A stretch of 48,205 bases of DNA from an uncultured Verrucomicrobiota bacterium (GCA_913061285.1 CAJXVR010000013.1:1-48205); one strand, 5' to 3'. Shown: positions 17,994 through 27,160, counted from the first letter of the stretch. The notes: generated by a model from the letters alone, not told the origin. A program made the numbers and translations.

Positions 17994-18506
17994 ATGATGA
18001 ACGTGAGAGAATCTTGTATTGATCCGATAAAATCGTTCGTGAGCTCACTTGCGACCAACTTGGGGGTATCTTGGGATCGTTTTGGGTTTGTGGCGTCGTC
18101 GCTTTGTGCGGTCCACTGCATTTGCTTGCCGTGGCTCGTGCTTGCGATGCCATTTCTTTCTCGGTCCTTAGTGGCCGACCCGTTCATTGAGCGGATGTTT
18201 GTGATCGGCTCGGTTTGTTTAGCGATGCTATGTGCGTTGGTAGGGTTCAAGCGTACGGGCGTGTGGTGGCCGTTGATACTCGTGTGTACAGGAGCAGTCA
18301 CTCTTCTCTATGTCCACGCCACGGCTCCCCCAAGTTGCTGTGCTCGTGAGATCGAATGGACCCAGGCTATTGGCTCAGGTTTTGGAGGGGGGATGTTGGC
18401 TGCCTCTCACTTTGTTGGCCTTCGCTTGAGGCGAAAGGGAAATGGGGTGTCTCGATGTCAGGCGGCCGATTGCTGTTGTGGAGATTCGGGCGACGCAGGT
18501 GCCTAG
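17994..18506 (+). CDS. MerC-like small membrane protein
   Basis: A 170-residue protein with about four membrane segments and the MerC-type motif S-S-L-C-A-V-H-C-I-C-L-P in the first one. A second Cys pair (PPSCCARE) lies in a loop and a Cys cluster (CQAADCCCGDSG) at the C-terminus. MerC proteins move soft metal ions such as mercury across the inner membrane using paired cysteines, but many MerC-domain proteins are outside mer operons and of unknown specificity. No merA, merP or merR is present. Set 47 bp ahead of the zinc-binding lipoprotein gene, it more likely handles zinc or a related metal. Two ATGs in tandem (17994 and 17997) are both possible starts. Confidence 0.75.
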   Translation: MMNVRESCIDPIKSFVSSLATNLGVSWDRFGFVASSLCAVHCICLPWLVLAMPFLSRSLVADPFIERMFVIGSVCLAMLCALVGFKRTGVWWPLILVCTGAVTLLYVHATAPPSCCAREIEWTQAIGSGFGGGMLAASHFVGLRLRRKGNGVSRCQAADCCCGDSGDAGA

Positions 18507-18553
18507 AAGGCCGGCACTCTAATGGCAATGATTGATTCTTAGACATTCTGATT

Positions 18554-19666
18554 ATGAAAGTAGAAAAGTATTTGAGTAGGGCGCTCAATGCCGTTCTGAT
18601 GGCAACGATGCTTAGTCTTTTCCTCGTAGGCTGTGGCGGGCCAAAAACGGAGTCTGCGCTCGATGGCGAGGCCCATGCTGAGGGACTACCATGCGTCATC
18701 GTGTCCACGACAGACCTCATGGGGATTGTCGAAGCGGTTGCGGGTGATTTGGTGGAGCTTCACTGTTTCGGAAAAGGGAATCAGGATCCTCATTCTCTGG
18801 ATATTCTTCCGAGTTACGTTCGTGAGATGAATGATGCCGATCTCTGGATTCAGGTTGGCAATGACATTGAAGCGGCTTGGTATTCCGATTTGATGGCCAA
18901 CGTGAAGAATACCAAGATTGCTGAAGGGGCTGACGGCTTCATTGATACGTCGAATCTCGTGATGCCACTTGAGGGAGCTGTTGGTTCTGTTACCGGTGTT
19001 GGGCATTCGAGCGGCTTGCATCCAGCAGGGAATCCTCACTACCTACTGGATCCCATCGAAGGGATTCGAGCTGCCAAGCTGCTTGCGGATCGATTGAGTG
19101 TCATTATGCCGGAGCAGAAGGGAGTGTTGCAGCAGAATTACGATTCGTTCCGTAAGCAACTAGCGGAGGCATTGATCGGGGCGGCCTTGGCGGAACGTCA
19201 CGATGTCATTGAGATTGCGGATCTTTATCTGAATGACGGGCTAACGGATTTTCTCAGCAAACAGTCCCATGAGATTACTTTGGGAGGGTGGTTAGCGAAG
19301 CTGGAAAAACACCGAGGGACTCCCATTGTGGGAGATCACGATTTATGGCCTTACTTTAGCCGTCGGATTGGGCTTTCTGTGGTGGGCTATTTCGAGCCGG
19401 AACCCGGCTTCCCCCCCACGACCAAACACCTTCGAGTCTTGATTGACCAGATGAAGAAGGAATCGGTTCCTGTGATTTTCTCGGCGCCCTATTTTGATGC
19501 TCGGCATGCCCGGTTTGTTTCCGAAAACACGGAGGCTGAAGTCCTGCCCATGTGTCATCAGACGAAGGCGCGTCCTGGCACGGATTCCTATTTTGATATG
19601 GTTCGCCACAACATGGAGACCGTTATTACAGCCCTGGGCGGGGGAGCCAATGGGAACCTCAACTAA
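18554..19666 (+). CDS. znuA: Zinc/manganese ABC transporter substrate-binding lipoprotein
   Basis: A 370-residue cluster A-I (ZnuA-like) binding protein. A lipobox L-V-G-C places the lipidated Cys at residue 27, so it is tethered to a membrane. Metal-ligand candidates in the expected order are His80 (NQDPHSLD), His162 (GNPHYLLDP) and His262 (GDHDLWPYF). The His-rich loop typical of ZnuA is short (VGHSSGLHPAGNPH). Unlike the actinobacterial homologues that pair with anchor-M repeats, it carries no repeat of its own. It is 15 bp upstream of the ATPase gene. Zinc is favoured over manganese by the Zur-type context. Confidence 0.9.
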   Translation: MKVEKYLSRALNAVLMATMLSLFLVGCGGPKTESALDGEAHAEGLPCVIVSTTDLMGIVEAVAGDLVELHCFGKGNQDPHSLDILPSYVREMNDADLWIQVGNDIEAAWYSDLMANVKNTKIAEGADGFIDTSNLVMPLEGAVGSVTGVGHSSGLHPAGNPHYLLDPIEGIRAAKLLADRLSVIMPEQKGVLQQNYDSFRKQLAEALIGAALAERHDVIEIADLYLNDGLTDFLSKQSHEITLGGWLAKLEKHRGTPIVGDHDLWPYFSRRIGLSVVGYFEPEPGFPPTTKHLRVLIDQMKKESVPVIFSAPYFDARHARFVSENTEAEVLPMCHQTKARPGTDSYFDMVRHNMETVITALGGGANGNLN

Positions 19667-19681
19667 GACTACCGACTCAAA

Positions 19682-20557
19682 ATGAGCGAAGACATTCTTA
19701 AACAACTGGGCCTTGACCGTCCTTCTCGGCAGGGCGAGGCGGCTGCCAACAAGCCGAGTGGGAAGTTCATTGACAAGACTCCTGCGATAAAAAATCCCAT
19801 TGTCGAGATTCAGGAAGCCAGCTTCGCATACGGTCGGAATGTCATCTTAGAATCGGTGGCGATGAAGATTCATGACAGTGAGTTTTGGTGCTTCATCGGT
19901 CCGAATGGGGAAGGGAAAACGACGCTAATCAAGGCCCTGCTCGGGGCGCTCCGTCCCAAGCGTGGCTTGGTTCGTCTGCGAGCGGATTTTGCGCGTCGGA
20001 CGCGGATTGGGTTTGTGCCTCAAAAATGTGACCTCAATCCCAGTGTGCCCACCACAATTCAGTCGTTCGTGACACAGGGCACGGCCGGGCTCGCGGTGGA
20101 CCAGTCAAAGTTGAAACGCCGAGTCCAGAAATCGATGGATGTCATGGGGATTCAGCGTATTCGGGAACGGAGTATTTGGAAGGTTTCCGGGGGGCAACGC
20201 CAGCGGGCGATGGTCGCTCGAGCCTTGGTGCGAGATCCTCTGTTGATGATCGTCGATGAACCTACCGCTGGCTTAGATCTCGCGGCTTCCTCAGGACTCT
20301 TGAAGACGATTACGGAGTTGAATCAGCAGCATCGAATCACCGTGATTTTTGTGACCCATGACCTGCAGCTCGCAGGGCGCTATGCCACTCACCTTGCCGT
20401 CTTTAAGAACCGACGGGTGAAATGTGGTCCTGTCGGGAATGTGCTGACGGGAGAGAATTTGGAGATGGCGTTTGGGGTGCCCACCGAAGTGACGGCGGAG
20501 GCATCGGGAGGGTATACCGTGCGGGCAAATGTGGAACATCCAGAGTTAGTGTCATGA
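19682..20557 (+). CDS. znuC: Zinc-type ABC transporter ATP-binding protein
   Basis: A 291-residue ATPase with a 40-residue N-terminal extension before the core. Walker A is G-P-N-G-E-G-K-T-T (residues 73-81), where the common sequence is GPNGAGKST. The Q-loop is VPQKCDLNP, the signature SGGQRQR (169-175) and Walker B LLMIVDEP with catalytic Glu193, followed by the D-loop AGLD and the H-loop VTHD. Its stop overlaps the permease start by four bases (ATGA), so the two are translationally coupled. It energises the ZnuB-like permease. Confidence 0.93.
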   Translation: MSEDILKQLGLDRPSRQGEAAANKPSGKFIDKTPAIKNPIVEIQEASFAYGRNVILESVAMKIHDSEFWCFIGPNGEGKTTLIKALLGALRPKRGLVRLRADFARRTRIGFVPQKCDLNPSVPTTIQSFVTQGTAGLAVDQSKLKRRVQKSMDVMGIQRIRERSIWKVSGGQRQRAMVARALVRDPLLMIVDEPTAGLDLAASSGLLKTITELNQQHRITVIFVTHDLQLAGRYATHLAVFKNRRVKCGPVGNVLTGENLEMAFGVPTEVTAEASGGYTVRANVEHPELVS

Positions 20558-21387
20558 TTGCGGAGTTTCTTGAATCGTGGTCTTTGTTTTCTAGCACGTA
20601 CATCAGTGCGTTGCTGATTGGGTTATCCTTGTCGCTCATGGGCGTTGTCGTGGTTGCGCGTGGGAATGTGTTTGTTGCGGCAGCCGTAGCCCAGGCTTCG
20701 ATGTTAGGCGTTGCTTTGAGTTTGTTTTTTAGCCTGGGACAACCGGTGTTGACGGCAGTTTTCTTCTCGGTCGGAGCATCCCTGTTAGTGGCACGGAAAC
20801 ATCAGGAGGGGGGGGATTCCACAAGTGAAGAGATGACGGGTTGGATATTCTTGGCCAGTGGAAGTCTTTCCGTGCTTCTGTTGGCAAGAATGCCGTATGG
20901 ACTAAAGGAAATTCAGTCCCTTTTCTCGTCGAGTATCATTGGTGCTGGCTCGTCAGATATTGTTGTGTTTGGAGTGCTGGTCGCCTTCTTCGTGGTTTTT
21001 CTGCTGCTGAGGATGCGTCGATTGACGCTGTACTTATCGGATCCAGTGATGGCCGCTGCCGTCGGAGCGAACATTTTTCTGTGGTCAATTGCCATCGCCA
21101 GTTCCTTGGGCTTGACCACGGGCTTGGCGATTCGATCTTCGGGGATGTTGTTCACATTCGGTTGCATGGTTTTACCTGCTCAAATGGCCAAGAATTTGTG
21201 CCGCGACATTCCTGGAATGTTCTGGGTCGCTCCGCTGCTGGCGTTCGGATGTGTCCTATTTGGCCTGATCTTCGGCAATTTCTACGATTTGCCTCCAGCT
21301 CAGACAGTGGTTGCCCTGATGTCTCTCATGCTTTTGTTGACATGGGGATTTCGATCCGCACGCGAAACCGTCTTTTCCAGCGCCTAG
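20554..21387 (+). CDS. znuB: Zinc-type ABC transporter permease
   Basis: A 277-residue ABC-3 family permease starting at the ATG that overlaps the ATPase stop. A longer open frame begins inside the ATPase gene, but that part is its shadow. There are about eight hydrophobic helices. Family features include YISALLIGLSLSLMGVVVVARGNVFVAAAVAQASMLG near the start and a long SLFSSSIIGAGSSDI loop. Two-fold use of this subunit with the ATPase is expected. Within the family it is closest in type to permeases for zinc, manganese and chelated iron; context argues for zinc. Confidence 0.92.
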   Translation: MIAEFLESWSLFSSTYISALLIGLSLSLMGVVVVARGNVFVAAAVAQASMLGVALSLFFSLGQPVLTAVFFSVGASLLVARKHQEGGDSTSEEMTGWIFLASGSLSVLLLARMPYGLKEIQSLFSSSIIGAGSSDIVVFGVLVAFFVVFLLLRMRRLTLYLSDPVMAAAVGANIFLWSIAIASSLGLTTGLAIRSSGMLFTFGCMVLPAQMAKNLCRDIPGMFWVAPLLAFGCVLFGLIFGNFYDLPPAQTVVALMSLMLLLTWGFRSARETVFSSA

Positions 21388-21417
21388 AGCGACCCGAATA
21401 GAAATCTCCAGCTTGAA

Positions 21418-23994
21418 TTGAACGCCCGCAGCCGATTTAGCCTAGGATTACTCCTGACCGTACTCAGCGGGGCGGCTGCCTTGTCTCATCAGCTCCTCTG
21501 GACTCAACGCATGACCGATCTCCTCGGTTCAAGCGTGGAGTCGACGACTCGGGTCTTTGGCTGCTTTTTTCTGGGCTTGTCATTGGGGGCTGGAGTGATT
21601 GCGTTCTATATCGCGAGAATCACCCGTCCGTGGCGGGCGATGGCTTTGGCCGAGTTCGGAGTCGCTCTCTTTTGTCTTCCGGTCCTGGGCCTGTCGCGTT
21701 GGACGGATTGGATTTGGCCGTGGCTCGGTAGTGAGGGGCTCATGGGCTGGCAAGGCGCCTTGATCAAGCTGGGGCTTTCGGTGGCAGTTATCTTCCTCCC
21801 GGCCTTTGCCATGGGCATGGTGTTCCCGTTACTTGTTAAGGGGGTTGTCGCTGAGACGAGCGCTGAGAGTGCCACGAGCGGTTGGCTTTACGCTGCCAAT
21901 ACTGCGGGTGGTGTGATTGGGCTGGGGGTGACCGCGGGATATGCGCTTTACTCATTGGGAGTGAGCGGGGCTCTTTGGTTGGCCTTGTTGCTGAATGTCA
22001 TTGTTGGCCTCGTGGCCTATTGGCTTGACCGGCAGACGAACAAGGCTGCAGGGAAGAAGGTGCTGGGGAAATCTGCTTCTGTTGGACGGGATCTTCTGAA
22101 AGCCCTTGGTTGGAAGTTGATTCTGAGCGCTTTTCTGTCTGGAGCCGTGATTCTCGGGCTCGAGATCTTGGCTATGGAGCTGGTCATGCTCGTGGCGCCC
22201 TTGTCGTTTTATGCGCCCGTCTCCGTCTTGGCTTCGTTTATTTTGGCCTTAGCAGTTGCTGCGGGCTTGGTTCCGGTGATTGGGAAATATGTGGCGACGT
22301 CGAACACATTCTTGTTTGGCGTGTTTATGGCAGCGGGCGTGGCGACGGTGATTGCGCCGATCACGTTGGTGCGACGGGGGGTCGAATCTGGGGGGCTGCA
22401 AACCTTCGATGGTCTATTTGGATTTACGATCTCGATGTCAGGCTTGGTTCTCCTTTCATTTGGTCCCGGATTGCTCATTGCGGGAACCGTGTTTCCGACG
22501 CTCATGAGGATGCTCCCCAAGCAATCCGATCGTAGTGCTGCGATTGGGACTCTCTTGGCTGTTAACGGATTTGGGGGACTTGTCGGCGCGGAATTGGCTT
22601 ATCGAGTTTTGGTTCCTTCGGTGGGAATCTATCTCGGGATGGGAGTGGTTGCGCTAGTCTACGTGCTCGCCGCGAGTTTGTGGATGGGAAGGGCTGACTC
22701 ACAACGATGGTGGAAGCGAGGTTTCGTAGTGCTTGGCGTTGGTTTCGTCGTTTTTGTTTCCGCGGTTTCGTTGCGGCATCTTCCGGTCGTGAATCCCAAT
22801 ATCGGGCTCAAAGTCCTCGAACTCAAAATGGGGAGAGAGGGGAAACTGGCCGTTGTTGAGCATGAGAGTTTTGGGCGTGGCCTATTGTTTTCCAACCAAT
22901 ATCTCCTCGGCAGTACGAACGTGCGTTACGATCAAGAGCGCCAGGCCCATGTGCCGCTACTTTTGCATCCAGAACCTAAACAGATTTGTTTTCTCGGGCT
23001 GGCGACCGGTATCACGCCATCCGCCGCACTGCAGCATTCCACGATTGAATCGATTGAGATCGTCGAATTGTCTCGCATGGTTGTCGAGGCTGCTGGGGAA
23101 TTCTTTTCGGATTACAATGCAGGTATTACCGAATCGCCAGCCGCGCGGATCGTCGTGGAGGATGGGCGAACCTTCATTGCTTCCCAGCCGAATCGGTATG
23201 ACGTCGTCATCGGTGACCTGTTCCTCCCATGGCGAGCTGGTGTGGGACGATTGTACAGTGTGGAGCATCTTCAGGCTGTGAAGGCATCGCTACGCTCAGG
23301 AGGCCTGTTTTGTCAGTGGCTACCACTCTATCAATTCACCGCAGAACAATTGGAACTGGTAATGAGCACGTTCCAAGTCGTGTTTCCCAAGGCCTATCTA
23401 TTTGAGGGCAAGCTGGAACTGGGGGCCCCAGTTCTGGCGATGGTGGGCTATCGTGATGGAGATCTTAATTGGCAGGACGTGGAGCAGGCTTGTGATCGGG
23501 AACGGCAGCTGAACCGAATCAAGGATCCCACCGTTCGTCATGTCGAGGGGCTCGCCCTGTTATTTCGTGGGGGCTTGGAAGAGAAATTTGTCACGACGGA
23601 TATCAATCGCTTGAACAACATGGAACTCGAACTCCAAGCGGGCCTTCATCGGATTCTCGATAGTTCTGGGAAGAACTATTTGATTGGTGAGAAATGGGCA
23701 GCACAAACCGTTCAACGAGTTGCATTCGCAGAATCATATTTGGAGCAACAGGGAATAAGTAATCTTGGAACACTCCCGAGGCAGGGTAGGCAGATTAGCT
23801 TGCTTCGCAATGGGCTTGAGGGGCCTGAACCCGGGCGAAGTTCGATTCTTAAACGTGTGTTTGCCATGATTCCTCAGATGCTCCGCGGTGATCGCGATGC
23901 CGATTGGAGGAAATGGGCAGGGCCAGCGATAGGGGTTCGCTGGAAACCAGGTGAAGCGGAGCAGAAGGAACGAGAGACAACTGAGAACAATTGA
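21418..23994 (+). CDS. Membrane-fused spermidine-synthase-like protein
   Basis: An 858-residue fusion. The first 450 or so residues hold about 12-14 membrane helices (start TTG at 21418, opening FSLGLLLTVLSGAAALSHQL, typical of this family). Residues 470 to about 720 form a spermidine-synthase/SAM-methyltransferase fold with ICFLGLATGITPSAAL, IEIVELSRMVVEAAGEFF, VVEDGRTFI and YDVVIGDLFLP. The normal spermidine synthase GGGDG loop is replaced by G-L-A-T-G-I-T, so aminopropyl transfer is not assured. A soluble tail follows. Such fusions are common in Planctomycetes and Verrucomicrobia, mostly without known product. Here it lies 30 bp after the zinc permease and 18 bp before an exporter gene, which suggests a metal-linked task, for example making or moving a small polyamine-like metallophore; that is speculation. 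Confidence 0.8.
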   Translation: MNARSRFSLGLLLTVLSGAAALSHQLLWTQRMTDLLGSSVESTTRVFGCFFLGLSLGAGVIAFYIARITRPWRAMALAEFGVALFCLPVLGLSRWTDWIWPWLGSEGLMGWQGALIKLGLSVAVIFLPAFAMGMVFPLLVKGVVAETSAESATSGWLYAANTAGGVIGLGVTAGYALYSLGVSGALWLALLLNVIVGLVAYWLDRQTNKAAGKKVLGKSASVGRDLLKALGWKLILSAFLSGAVILGLEILAMELVMLVAPLSFYAPVSVLASFILALAVAAGLVPVIGKYVATSNTFLFGVFMAAGVATVIAPITLVRRGVESGGLQTFDGLFGFTISMSGLVLLSFGPGLLIAGTVFPTLMRMLPKQSDRSAAIGTLLAVNGFGGLVGAELAYRVLVPSVGIYLGMGVVALVYVLAASLWMGRADSQRWWKRGFVVLGVGFVVFVSAVSLRHLPVVNPNIGLKVLELKMGREGKLAVVEHESFGRGLLFSNQYLLGSTNVRYDQERQAHVPLLLHPEPKQICFLGLATGITPSAALQHSTIESIEIVELSRMVVEAAGEFFSDYNAGITESPAARIVVEDGRTFIASQPNRYDVVIGDLFLPWRAGVGRLYSVEHLQAVKASLRSGGLFCQWLPLYQFTAEQLELVMSTFQVVFPKAYLFEGKLELGAPVLAMVGYRDGDLNWQDVEQACDRERQLNRIKDPTVRHVEGLALLFRGGLEEKFVTTDINRLNNMELELQAGLHRILDSSGKNYLIGEKWAAQTVQRVAFAESYLEQQGISNLGTLPRQGRQISLLRNGLEGPEPGRSSILKRVFAMIPQMLRGDRDADWRKWAGPAIGVRWKPGEAEQKERETTENN

Positions 23995-24012
23995 GAGATT
24001 GAGAGTGTCGAA

Positions 24013-24969
24013 ATGAGTACAGGTAACCTATCAAGCGGATGGCAGCACGACCACTCCTTTGGGCAAGAAAAGAAGCGGACCGGCGAGAGCCGAACCATCC
24101 TCGTGATCGCGATCACTGCGTCAATGATGGGGATCGAGATTGCTGCTGGTGTGGCGTTTGGATCAATGGCCTTATTGGCTGATGGTCTGCATATGGCATC
24201 ACACGCTGCAGCGCTTTCGATTTCCGCGTTTGCCTACTACTTTGCAAGAAAGCGAGCTCACGACCGTTCGTTCAGTTTTGGGACGGGAAAAGTGAACTCT
24301 CTCGGTGGTTACACGGGGGCTGTTTTGTTGGTGCTATTTGCCTTGTTGATGGTCTGGGAAAGCGTTCATCGGCTGATCGCTCCGGTGGCGATTTCATTCA
24401 ATCAAGCGATTTCCGTGGCGTTGCTTGGATTGATTGTGAACGGTGTGTCCGTTTTCATTCTTGGCCATGAGGAGCATCATCATCACGGACATGAACATGG
24501 TGGCGAGGGTGGAGATCATCATCATGATCACAACCTACGGGCTGCCTACCTTCATGTATTGGCGGACACATTGACGTCCCTCCTTGCGATTATTGCGCTG
24601 CTCGCTGCGAAGTACTACGGCTGGATCTGGATGGATCCCTTGATGGGCATTGTTGGTGCTATTCTCATCTCGAAGTGGTCGATGGGATTGCTCAAACAAT
24701 CGGGAGCTGTGCTGCTGGACCGTCAGGGTCCCGACGCACTCATCGAAAACGTAGTGAAGCGAATCGAGTCATTGCCATGCAATGGCGAAATTGTTGATCT
24801 CCATGTCTGGGCTATTGGGCCAAATATTTATTCGACTGCGATCACCGTGGTTGCTGACACCGAAAACGTTGCGGCCCTTCTTAAATCCGAACTGCGCAAT
24901 CTCACCTCGATCGTTCACTCAACCATTGAAGTGCATCAGCGCCGGAGCGGACTCGAGAAGACCGAGTAA
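24013..24969 (+). CDS. dmeF: DmeF-like cation diffusion facilitator
   Basis: A 318-residue CDF exporter with six membrane helices. The N-terminal H-D-H-S-F is characteristic of the DmeF (cobalt/nickel efflux) branch. The transport-site motifs LLADGLHMASH and YLHVLADTLTS provide the Asp/His ligands. A His-rich cytoplasmic loop (HEEHHHHGHEHGGEG and more) lies between helices 4 and 5. The C-terminal domain (DLHVWAIGPNIYSTAITVV) is the usual metal-sensing ferredoxin-like fold. It is the last gene of the rightward zinc set. An exporter in an uptake operon may remove cobalt, nickel or excess zinc let in by a derepressed importer. Confidence 0.88.
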   Translation: MSTGNLSSGWQHDHSFGQEKKRTGESRTILVIAITASMMGIEIAAGVAFGSMALLADGLHMASHAAALSISAFAYYFARKRAHDRSFSFGTGKVNSLGGYTGAVLLVLFALLMVWESVHRLIAPVAISFNQAISVALLGLIVNGVSVFILGHEEHHHHGHEHGGEGGDHHHDHNLRAAYLHVLADTLTSLLAIIALLAAKYYGWIWMDPLMGIVGAILISKWSMGLLKQSGAVLLDRQGPDALIENVVKRIESLPCNGEIVDLHVWAIGPNIYSTAITVVADTENVAALLKSELRNLTSIVHSTIEVHQRRSGLEKTE

Positions 24970-25537
24970 ATGACTTCTGACCGGCGATTTTGCCATCCTG
25001 AGAATCGGAGATGCTGATGTGGAAGGCGTGTGAACGATGGGCGAGTTCGTTGTCTTCTGAGATTCGTTTGGGATCCCGTCTATCGTTCGGGGCCAAAAAA
25101 GTCATCCGTGTGGGGATGACTGTCGATTTTCAAGGGTTTACGCAGATTCAATCGGTTGATGGATTTACAATTCCAAGTCTTGGTTTGTATGTTCGCGGGT
25201 TGGCTGAATCGGCAGTAGCAGGCAGTGATAGAAGGTCAGAGGGAGGACATTCGGTGCTTCCGCCATCAAGTGTAGAGGTTGGTATCCAAGGTTGTTGTCT
25301 TTGAAGAGCTTAGCTTCGGATCTAGGGATTGAGTAGATCTATTCTCGCACTCCGATGAGCAGTAAGGCTGTTTTTCTCTGATAACAGTGGGTTTTCTTTG
25401 CCGCTGAAAGTAGATTGTAGCAGTGTATGAACGAATTGAGTGTTTCTAGACTACGGGTTAGGTTGCAACGGTTCTGGTCACTGCTGCTCTAGCCATGGTG
25501 ATCATTTCCTGGTCCAATCCTAAGACCCGATATCAGC
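24970..25537. other. Intergenic region after the zinc operon
   Basis: No convincing gene. An open frame at 25011-25304 (97 codons) has no recognisable motif and I leave it out. The only clear element is the hairpin at 25095-25121 described separately. Confidence 0.5.
25095..25121 (-). terminator. Rho-independent-terminator-like hairpin
   Basis: On the minus strand an 8-bp stem (AGTCATCC / GGATGACT, 6-base loop) is followed directly by six T. In the plus direction the same stem is followed only by GTCGATTTT. It lies 130 bp past dmeF, so it may end the rightward unit weakly. No minus-strand gene that would need it is evident. Confidence 0.45.
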
Positions 25538-26415
25538 ATGCCTAGGCAATTACCATTAGCGTTCCTTTTGATTGGACTCCTATCCTTCGCCGGATTGATA
25601 GCCTGCAAGCCCAAACCACCAGCTCTCTCGTCGAGCATTGTTCGGCAGATCGACCATATTCTGATCGCATCAAGGAATCCCGATGCATTGTTTTCGCTAT
25701 TAACAGAGACTTTGCAATTGCCCGTGGCCTGGCCAATGACGGACTACGGCGCCTTCGCGAGTGGTGGCGTAGCGGTGGGCAACGTCAATTTGGAGATCAT
25801 CAGAGAGACCGAACGTGTTGCGGACAATCTGAAGTCTCGGTGGATAGGTTTTGCTCTTGAGCCCGAGCCTCTACGGAGGAGCATTGCTGAGATGGACGCT
25901 CGCGGCATCCGTCATGGGACGCCTTCACCATTCAAGTCGAGTCTATTCAAGACGCGATGGACGACAGTTGGATTGCTGGACTTGTTGGCGGGTGGTTCGC
26001 AAATCTTTCTCTGCGAGTACACAGAAGATGTGTCGACACGAAGGCAACTCCTGCTCGAGCAGTTACAGGAACGAGGTGGGGGCCGCTCAAGGTGCTCGCA
26101 ATCAAAGAACTGGCGCTGGGCGCAAGAGAGATGAAACGAATGGAAGGTCTCTGGAGGAAACTCTTAGACCAAGGTGGGGCATCATCCAGAAGTGCTTGGG
26201 CGCTCGGTGCTGGGCCGGCCATTGCCCTGACGCAAGCCGACAAGGACGGAATCAAAGGGTTGGTGGTCTACGTCGAGTCACTGCAGGAAGCTCGACGCTA
26301 TCTCAAGGAGCATGATCTACTCGGTGCAGAGCGACCGGACTCAATCGAGATCGGGGGCTCTCAACTTCAGGGTTTGAACATTACACTTATCGAACAGCCT
26401 TCTGGACGTTTGTAA
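25538..26415 (+). pseudogene. VOC/glyoxalase-like lipoprotein, interrupted by a frameshift
   Basis: The first part (from ATG 25538) has a lipoprotein signal with lipobox L-I-A-C (Cys23) and a vicinal-oxygen-chelate-like domain (IVRQIDHILIASRNPDALF...). After about residue 180 the sensible reading moves to another frame, giving PLKVLAIKELALGAREMKR...LLDQGG and a second VOC-like half ending LIEQPSGRL at 26415. The switch falls at the run of five G at 26078-26082; one more G would restore a single frame of about 292 residues. This is either a real decay mutation or a base miscalled in the homopolymer. Function is unknown; metal binding by the VOC fold is possible but the ligands are unclear. Confidence 0.7.
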
Positions 26416-26560
26416 CGCGGCGAGCCCGTTCTTTGGAGAAACTCGATTCGCTAGCTTGTTGTTTTGAGAAACCGAGATTTCTCAATTCAATGAGCCTCGA
26501 GATCGTGCGAGTTGCTTGCCTTTTGAGGGCGTTTGGAACCTGAGGGTCGCGAATTGTTAC

Positions 26561-27160
26561 TCAGGCGACCTTTGGCATTTGGAAACGTCCGTTGGAGCGT
26601 GAATCCCAGGAGTATTTTTCAAGGCTAGATATCCTGGGTTCGAGCTTGTGGTGGCGATCTCCTTTGTTCCAAAAGACTAGTTGATCAAGATATTCACGAC
26701 GGGTAGTTCCGATTGGCCGTTCCACAAAAGGATGCGAAATGGGGGCAAAGGAATCGCGTAGATTGGGTTTATTATCAAAGACTCGAGTTTCGGTGCCCAA
26801 CGGTCGAAATGGTAGAGTGGATCGTAGTCCGTGCTCAAATACTTCGGTGTTGGTATGTTTGGGGCAATCTCACGAAGCATACTACAGAGGGCTTCACCGC
26901 TGACATCGCCACGATTGACAGCGAAACCGATGATTCTCCTGGAATACTGGTCCATAGTGACCATTGCCGATTACGATTTTAGGAGAATTGGTCTGAAAAC
27001 AACGGCTGTTTGTTGAAGGCGTCTGGCAGACAAAAGCGTCAGAAAGAACGCGAGCCAGATACGGTTGTAAAGGCGAGATTGATGGAGCACGTTTACGTTT
27101 AGGTTTGGGGATGGTGAGTTGCTGTTTGAGTATGAGCTTCTGGGCGACAACCGCCTGCAA
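26561..27160 (-). pseudogene. Decayed integrase/transposase (rve family) with internal deletion
   Basis: Three out-of-frame pieces on the minus strand fit one integrase. From 27160 leftward: VAQKLILKQQLTIPKPKRKR...FRPILLKS (N-terminal part), then directly VTMDQYSRRIIGFAVNRGDV (catalytic core), KYLSTDYDPLYHFDRWAPKL, and HPFVERPIGTTRREYLDQL...FWN (C-terminal part) ending QMPKVA. The helix-turn-helix region and first core strands normally between ILLKS and the MDQ segment are missing, and the C-terminal part is also shortened. It is inactive. A remnant of the same family, in the same orientation, is at 43228-43620, beyond the carbon-uptake genes. Confidence 0.75.

Noticed and set aside
17994-18506. 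A mercury-resistance locus
   Set aside because: Only a MerC-like protein is present; merA, merP, merT and merR are absent and all neighbours are zinc-type genes.
25011-25304. A 97-codon plus-strand frame after the zinc operon
   Set aside because: No ribosome site, no motif, and it runs through the terminator-like hairpin.
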